NCBI GenBank assembly: GCA_946184715.1
Contig: CAMHGU010000059.1
Location: forward strand, 1 to 10,920
From: an uncultured bacterium
Lineage (GTDB): Bacteria; Bacteroidota; Bacteroidia; Bacteroidales; Muribaculaceae
Reading direction: 5' to 3'
Length of the DNA stretch: 10,920 nucleotides
The stretch's first letter is position 1. Each line of letters opens with the position of its first letter. Under the pieces are notes generated by a model. The model ran no database searches. It had not been told where the DNA came from and was given only the letters and a program-made list of their open reading frames with translations. The position numbers were made by a program, and so were the translations under genes. Below, in pieces: positions 6,897-10,920 of this stretch.

Positions 6897-7505
6897 CTAC
6901 TCTTCCCCGCTGCTATTGATAAGCATCAATGCCCAATCGGGTAGATTGTCGCTGTATGTCTTATAGATTTTCCCTTCTATTGTCCGGTATAACAATCTGG
7001 GGAGTTCTCCATCGATTGAGTTGTCATATATGTAGGCTCTATCAACGAAAGATATGGCCTTAGCAGCATTCAGCAACGACTTGTAATAGCGTGATATTAT
7101 CTTTGAAATAGGCACTTCGTGACCTCCGTCGAGGTAGCGCTGGGTGATTCTTGCCGAATTGATAGTGGGCGATGATGTGCATACGTAGAAAAAACGAATG
7201 AAGTACCCGGCTTGGGATGCCTCACGCAGAAAATCCAACTTCTCAGCTGTGGAGAAAACCGTTTCAAACACGAAGTCTCTCTGCTTCTTCAAGCACTCAT
7301 AGCGCTGTTCTGTCGCAGCCTTTGCCGCTTTTATCACCGCTTCAGGAGAGTTCCAATCTCCGAATACATCCCTTGCGATGTTATCCGGATTAATGTAAAC
7401 GCTACCGGAAGTCCATTCATCGGCAAGGAGTTGAATGGTCGTAGTAGTCTTGCCGGAGCCATTAGGTCCGGCGACAACACATAGGGAGGGCCTTCGGGTG
7501 GTCAT
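6897..7505 (-). CDS. Zeta-toxin-like P-loop kinase/ATPase (COG4185-type), likely TA toxin
   Basis: I place the start at the ATG 7505-7503, which overlaps the TGA of the upstream small gene as ATGA. The alternative ATG at 7520 would add five residues. The 202-residue protein has Walker A AGPNGSGKTT (residues 12-21), an INPDNIA segment with D41 where zeta toxins bind substrate, FETVFS with E81, and ARITQRYLDGGHEVP (118-132), the GGH-VP signature and arginines of bacterial zeta-like ATPases. No membrane segments are seen. Known: zeta/PezT toxins phosphorylate UDP-N-acetylglucosamine and so poison wall synthesis, held in check by a cognate antitoxin; the COG4185 branch is less well characterised and its substrate may differ. 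The coupled small upstream gene and own promoter fit a two-gene toxin-antitoxin operon. The gene is AT-richer than its neighbours. Family is fairly certain, toxicity is inferred. Confidence 0.85.
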   Translation of the reverse strand: MTTRRPSLCVVAGPNGSGKTTTTIQLLADEWTSGSVYINPDNIARDVFGDWNSPEAVIKAAKAATEQRYECLKKQRDFVFETVFSTAEKLDFLREASQAGYFIRFFYVCTSSPTINSARITQRYLDGGHEVPISKIISRYYKSLLNAAKAISFVDRAYIYDNSIDGELPRLLYRTIEGKIYKTYSDNLPDWALMLINSSGEE

Positions 7506-7687
7506 TTGCGTGCCCTCCATATAGCTATTTCGTCAGCCACCGCCTTAAGCCGCCGGCGATGCTCGGCTTCAGCGCGAGCTTTTGACGCGCGCCCTTCCCG
7601 GGCAATATCCTCCATCAGCTCTTGAAGCATCTCATCGGTGGGTTCCTCCGGTGAATTCAAGCGGTATTGCTTGCTGTGTTCGGTCAT
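7502..7687 (-). CDS. Small charged protein, putative antitoxin of the zeta-like toxin
   Basis: A 61-residue protein from ATG 7687-7685, beginning MTEHSKQYRL. I reject the upstream in-frame ATG at 7801 because it lies inside the repeat/hairpin, upstream of the predicted promoter, and would add a cysteine-rich, unlikely N-terminus. The N-terminal third holds NSPEEPTDEMLQELMEDIA. From about residue 17 the protein is very rich in Glu/Arg/Lys/Ala and looks like a long amphipathic helix (GRASKARAEAEHRRRLKAV), ending WRARK. I do not recognise a named family or a DNA-binding fold. Its TGA overlaps the toxin ATG (ATGA), so the two are translationally coupled. Gene order (small gene first), size and helical character are typical of antitoxins; that role is inferred from context only. 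Confidence 0.7.
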   Translation of the reverse strand: MTEHSKQYRLNSPEEPTDEMLQELMEDIAREGRASKARAEAEHRRRLKAVADEIAIWRARK

Positions 7688-7713
7688 AACTTTTATCAGT
7701 TGTTTCTCAGCCG

Positions 7714-7744
7714 TAAAGATACAACATTTATCTAAAATATAAAA
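7714..7744 (-). promoter_or_regulatory. Promoter of the putative toxin-antitoxin operon
   Basis: On the minus strand TATCTTTA at 7721-7714 matches TAnnTTTG except for the last base. A TTTT at 7744-7741 sits 19 bp upstream in the place of the -33 TTTG. The start point would be near 7707, about 20 nt before the small gene's ATG. The promoter lies inside the repeat-bounded segment, so the module carries its own transcription signal. Confidence 0.55.
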
Positions 7745-7791
7745 GCTTCGGTAAAAACACCCAAGCGACACCTCCAAAGCGCAGCACCCTC

Positions 7792-7841
7792 TATATACCA
7801 CGAGAGCCTCGGCCGATGATGGCCGAGGCTCTAGCTATCTA
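7792..7841. repeat. 50-bp direct repeat, copy 2 (hairpin-bearing)
   Basis: Same orientation and 49/50 identical to 6827-6876. It sits between the promoter of the toxin-antitoxin-like operon and the 3' end of secDF, 16 bp from the secDF stop codon. The single difference (A at 7833) breaks one pair in the lower stem. Confidence 0.92.
7803..7832 (-). terminator. Probable secDF terminator hairpin
   Basis: A 12-bp perfect stem (AGAGCCTCGGCC at 7803-7814 with its complement at 7821-7832) and GATGAT loop, 25 nt after the secDF stop in the direction of transcription. On the minus strand it is followed by CGTGGTATATAG, not a U-run. Assignment rests on stem strength and position. Confidence 0.6.
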
Positions 7842-7857
7842 AAAGCTGCAATGATGA

Positions 7858-10812
7858 TTACTTCTTGGCTTTGTCGGCAGCTTTCTTGCGGGCCTGCAGG
7901 CGAGTGATTACGCTGTAGGCTGTGGGGGCTGCGATAAAGAGCGAGCAGAACGTACCGATTACCACACCGCAGAGGAGGGCAAACACGAGCGAGCGAATCG
8001 ACTCGCCACCGAAGATGAAGATTACGGCAAGCACGAGGAAGGTGGTCACCGAAGTCATCACGGTACGGGTCAAGGTGCTGTTGAGGGCGGTGTTGAACGT
8101 CGTCTTCCAATCCTGCTTGGGATAGAGGCCGTGGTTCTCACGCACGCGGTCGAATACCACCACCGTATCGTTCACCTGATAACCGATTACCGTAAGGATA
8201 GCGGCGATAAACGACTGGTCAATCTCCATAGCGAAGGGCAGGATGCCGTAGAGTGCCGAGTAGAGGCCTATGATGATGAAGGCCGTGAAGGCTACAGCGG
8301 CAAGGGCGCCGATAGAGAAGGCCACGTTGCGGAAGCGGATGAGGATGTAGAGTGCCATAGCCAGCAGCGAGAGGGCCACTGCCCAGATGGCGCCGCGGGT
8401 GATGTCCTGAGCGATGCTCGGGCCCACCTTCTCGGCCGATACCACACCTACGCTCTCGTTTGACGTGCTGAAATCTTCCTGGCTCATAGTGCCGAGCTCG
8501 CTCTTGAGACCGTTGTAGAGTTTGGTCATGATTTCGTCGTCGACGGTTTCGGCGTTGTCGTCAATCTTATAGTTGGTGGAGATACGCACCTTGGTGTCGT
8601 TGTCGATGGTAATCACATTGGGAGTGAGACCGCCGAATTCGGGTGCGAGCTGGCTCTCAAGCTGGTTGGTATTCACGGGGTGGTCGAATTGCACGATGTA
8701 GTTGCGACCGCCCGAGAAGTCGATGCCGAGGCTGAACCAGCGCAGGCCGAACGACAGGCCGAAGAGGGCGATCAGCACGATAGCCACGATGGCGCTGATG
8801 CGGCCCTTATCGATGAAGTTGAAGCTGGAGTTAACCCAGAGCTTCTTCGACATAGCTGTAGTGAAGGTGACGTTCTTCCACTTGTCCTTATTGACGAAGT
8901 GCTCAATCACGAGGCGCGAGATAAACACGGCGGTGAAGAACGAGCAGGCGATACCGATCACCGTGGTGGTGGCGAAGCCCTTGATGGGGCCGGTACCATA
9001 TATAAGGAGTATCACACCGGTGATGACCGAGGTGAGGTTGGAGTCGAAGATTGCCGAGAAGGCGTTCTTGTAACCGTCGGCCACGGCGTTCTTGAGGTTC
9101 TTGCCGGCGCGGAGTTCTTCCTTGGTGCGCTCATAGATAAGCACGTTGGCATCGACAGCCATACCGAGCGACAGCACGATACCGGCGATACCCGAGAGGG
9201 TGAGCACGGCCTGCAGCGAGGCGAGGATGCCGAGGGTGAAGAAGAGGTTGAGCACGAGGCACATATCGGCCACGAGGCCCGGGCCGAAGCCGTACACGCA
9301 TATCATAAAGATAGCCAGCAGCACGAGGGCTACGATGAAGGAGATGAAACCTGCCTTGATAGCGGCCTTACCGAGCGACGGGCCGATAACCGACTCGCTT
9401 ACGATGTTGACCTTGGCAACCATCTTACCCGACTTGAGCACGTTGGAGAGGTCTTTGGTCTCCTCGGGGGTGAAGTTGCCCGAGATCTCGGAGCGGCCAC
9501 CCTCGATGGCGCCATTGACGCGGGGTGCGGAGTACACCTGGTCGTCGAGCACGATAGCGATGGCGCGGCCTATATTGTTGGCGGTGATGCGGGCCCACTT
9601 CTGGGTGCCATCGCCGTTCATCGTCATCGACACCACTGGGCGCTGCATCTGGTCGAAGTCGTCGCGGGCTTCGTCAATCACGTCGCCGTTGAGGATAGGC
9701 TTGCCGGCGGTGGTCTTGAGAGCGTAGAGCATCAGGTAGTTGAGCTCCTTGCCGTTCTCATCGGTGTCGGGCTTCACGGCCCAGGCAAACTTGAGGCCAC
9801 CGGGGAGCACACGCTTAGCGAGGGGCGAGTTGAGAATCTGGTTGACGGCCATAGTGTCGCGGATAGCCACATTGCCCACGTATCCGTCGCCGAAGCCCAC
9901 GGGCATAATCATCTGGGCGAGGGTGCGCTCGTCGGCAGCCTTGGCAGCCTCGGGAGCGGCCACGGCAGTGCTGTCGTTGGCGGCAGCGGCAGTGGCGACG
10001 GTGTCGGCAGCGGCCTTAGGCGCGCCCTGGCTGGCCAGCTGGCTCAGCTCGGCAATAGCCGCGGCTACGCGCTGTCCGTCAAACACTTCGTAGAACTCCA
10101 GATTGGCCGAGCCTTGAAGCAGCTTGCGCACGCGCTCAGGCTCTTTCACGCCCGGAAGCTCCAGAAGTATCTGGCCCTGGCGCTCCAGCTTCTGAATATT
10201 GGGAGCTACCACACCGAACTTATCGATACGGTTGCGGAGCACATTATAAGAGTTGTCGATCTGTGCCGTTACCTCTTTCTGGAGAATGGCGGCCACGTGG
10301 GCATTGTCGTCGGTCGACTTCACCGAGCTGATGCCGCGGAACACCTGGGCGAAGTTCACTCCCGGGTTGATACGCGCGTACTCGGCGCAGAAGGCGTTGA
10401 CCACGTCGCTCTCCGACTTACCGGCGCGCATCAGCGAGTCGGTAGTGGCAAGGGCGCGCTGGAATTTAGCGTCGTCGGCATTGGTGCCGGCAAGGGTGCG
10501 GAGAATGTCGGGTACCGAAATCTGAAGGGTTACGTTCATACCACCTTTGAGGTCGAGGCCGAGCCCCACTTCTTTCTCTTGCACCTGCTGGAAGGTGTAG
10601 TAGCCTAAATAGACTTTTTCCTTTGCGATAGAGTCAATGTAGGTCTTGTAAGCGTTCTTGTACTCCTCGCTGTTCTCATCGCTATTGGCGGCAAGAGCTA
10701 CCTGAGCGGCCTTGTTCTGGAAGTGATTGCTCACAAACGAGAACGACAGATAGAAAGCGCAAATCAGCACTAACAACACTGCAATGACTCTAATGAATCC
10801 TTTACTTTGCAT
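7858..10812 (-). CDS. secDF: Protein translocase subunit SecDF (fused SecD-SecF)
   Basis: A 984-residue inner-membrane protein with the SecD half first and the SecF half from about residue 660. SecDF uses the proton gradient to pull exported proteins through SecYEG. SecD half: TM1 at about 7-27, GLDLKGGMNVTLQI (84-97), the large periplasmic P1 region (about 100-470), then TM segments from about 485 to 640 with AVDANVLIYERTKEELRAGK (552-571), D554 being the proton-relay aspartate position. SecF half: a TM at about 672-690, GIDFSGGRNYIVQFD (696-710), a periplasmic P4 region and TMs from about 808, with QVNDTVVVFDRVREN (879-893; D882). An Ala-rich insertion (about 262-296) interrupts P1, and the basic tail ends KKAADKAKK. 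Such fusions are usual in Bacteroidetes and some Firmicutes. Start at the ATG 10812, with a promoter 55-90 bp upstream; terminator-like hairpin 25 nt downstream. Confidence 0.98.
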   Translation of the reverse strand: MQSKGFIRVIAVLLVLICAFYLSFSFVSNHFQNKAAQVALAANSDENSEEYKNAYKTYIDSIAKEKVYLGYYTFQQVQEKEVGLGLDLKGGMNVTLQISVPDILRTLAGTNADDAKFQRALATTDSLMRAGKSESDVVNAFCAEYARINPGVNFAQVFRGISSVKSTDDNAHVAAILQKEVTAQIDNSYNVLRNRIDKFGVVAPNIQKLERQGQILLELPGVKEPERVRKLLQGSANLEFYEVFDGQRVAAAIAELSQLASQGAPKAAADTVATAAAANDSTAVAAPEAAKAADERTLAQMIMPVGFGDGYVGNVAIRDTMAVNQILNSPLAKRVLPGGLKFAWAVKPDTDENGKELNYLMLYALKTTAGKPILNGDVIDEARDDFDQMQRPVVSMTMNGDGTQKWARITANNIGRAIAIVLDDQVYSAPRVNGAIEGGRSEISGNFTPEETKDLSNVLKSGKMVAKVNIVSESVIGPSLGKAAIKAGFISFIVALVLLAIFMICVYGFGPGLVADMCLVLNLFFTLGILASLQAVLTLSGIAGIVLSLGMAVDANVLIYERTKEELRAGKNLKNAVADGYKNAFSAIFDSNLTSVITGVILLIYGTGPIKGFATTTVIGIACSFFTAVFISRLVIEHFVNKDKWKNVTFTTAMSKKLWVNSSFNFIDKGRISAIVAIVLIALFGLSFGLRWFSLGIDFSGGRNYIVQFDHPVNTNQLESQLAPEFGGLTPNVITIDNDTKVRISTNYKIDDNAETVDDEIMTKLYNGLKSELGTMSQEDFSTSNESVGVVSAEKVGPSIAQDITRGAIWAVALSLLAMALYILIRFRNVAFSIGALAAVAFTAFIIIGLYSALYGILPFAMEIDQSFIAAILTVIGYQVNDTVVVFDRVRENHGLYPKQDWKTTFNTALNSTLTRTVMTSVTTFLVLAVIFIFGGESIRSLVFALLCGVVIGTFCSLFIAAPTAYSVITRLQARKKAADKAKK

Positions 10813-10867
10813 GGTTAATAATTAGATATTTTTTGTTCGTTAAAAATTTGCATAAATTTTCAGCGTG

Positions 10868-10899
10868 CAAATATACGGCAATATTTTCAAAATCGGAAA
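10868..10899 (-). promoter_or_regulatory. secDF promoter
   Basis: On the minus strand TATATTTG at 10875-10868 is a perfect TAnnTTTG -7 box, followed by CA as often seen. TTTC at 10899-10896 (3/4 match to TTTG) lies exactly 20 bp upstream. The implied leader is about 50 nt, AT-rich and without a clear Shine-Dalgarno, as usual in Bacteroidetes. Confidence 0.7.
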
Positions 10900-10920
10900 T
10901 TTCCTCCTCTTATAAAATAA

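Larger units (their letters stand above)
6877..7791. mobile_element. Putative acquired toxin-antitoxin cassette between direct repeats
   Basis: Between the two 50-bp repeats lie only the toxin-like gene, the small upstream gene and their promoter. The DNA is visibly poorer in G+C than the neighbours: 24/60 in 6961-7020 and 27/60 in 7081-7140, against 40/60 in 6301-6360 (sirtuin) and 47/60 in 5101-5160 (polA). No transposase, integrase or terminal inverted repeats are visible. Acquisition, and any mobility through recombination between the repeats, is inference. Confidence 0.4.

Noticed and set aside
6877..6920. Extended homology between the flanks beyond the two 50-bp repeats
   Set aside because: After GCTATCTA the two sequences share only scattered A/T-rich matches that need several gaps; this is not better than chance and one side is coding.
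7506..7520. Alternative start of the zeta-like protein at 7520
   Set aside because: The five extra residues add nothing conserved; the ATG at 7505 forms a classic ATGA overlap with the upstream stop and begins right before the beta-strand leading to Walker A.
6877..7791. Insertion sequence or integron cassette
   Set aside because: No transposase, integrase, terminal inverted repeats or attC-like structure is visible; only direct repeats bound the segment, so I call it only a putative cassette.
7688..7801. N-terminal extension of the putative antitoxin to an ATG at 7801
   Set aside because: It would start inside repeat copy 2, upstream of the predicted promoter, and gives a cysteine-rich peptide unlike the rest. 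The ATG at 7687 follows the promoter at sensible spacing.
8680..10608. A 642-codon plus-strand open frame antisense to secDF
   Set aside because: Extremely His/Glu/Gly/Ala-rich without domains; the minus frame is a complete SecDF.
1..10920. CRISPR arrays, tRNA or rRNA genes, riboswitches
   Set aside because: No regularly spaced repeat series, no cloverleaf or rRNA-like stretch, and no recognisable riboswitch core was seen in the short intergenic gaps, all of which are under about 110 bp apart from those described.

Overview
The window looks like a chromosomal segment of a GC-rich member of the Bacteroidales (Bacteroidetes/Bacteroidota). The signs are a fused SecDF translocase, a eukaryotic-type glycogen branching enzyme, promoters of the Bacteroidetes form TTTG...TAnnTTTG (several near-perfect -7 boxes), and starts without clear Shine-Dalgarno sequences. 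A Muribaculaceae- or Alistipes-like gut organism would fit, but the genus cannot be fixed from this window.

Layout. Positions 1-1004 (minus) hold the first 334 codons of glgB, running off the left edge and preceded by a tandem -7 promoter repeat. Positions 1114-3177 (minus) encode a membrane phosphoglycerol-transferase/LTA-synthase-like sulfatase, only 32 bp downstream of polA (3210-6014, minus), so the two are probably cotranscribed. Divergent from polA is a short cysteine-free sirtuin (6101-6793, plus). Then comes an AT-richer insert-like segment: a 61-codon putative antitoxin (7502-7687) coupled by an ATGA overlap to a zeta-toxin-like P-loop kinase (6897-7505), both minus, with their own promoter. 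Two 50-bp direct copies (49/50 identical) of a strong hairpin flank it, at 6827-6876 and 7792-7841. The right part is secDF (7858-10812, minus) with a clear promoter at 10868-10899.

How the parts fit. Most genes are housekeeping: glycogen synthesis, envelope modification, DNA repair/replication, protein deacylation and protein export. The accessory part is the toxin-antitoxin-like unit sitting exactly between the convergent sirtuin and secDF genes. Because each flank carries the same palindromic terminator-like hairpin, the simplest history is that one shared bidirectional hairpin was duplicated when a roughly 965-bp [module + hairpin] unit arrived. The second notable point is PolA: all four acidic metal ligands of its 3'-5' exonuclease site are replaced (Ala, Ala, Ala, Gln) while its 5'-nuclease and polymerase sites are intact, so it is probably a naturally proofreading-deficient Pol I.
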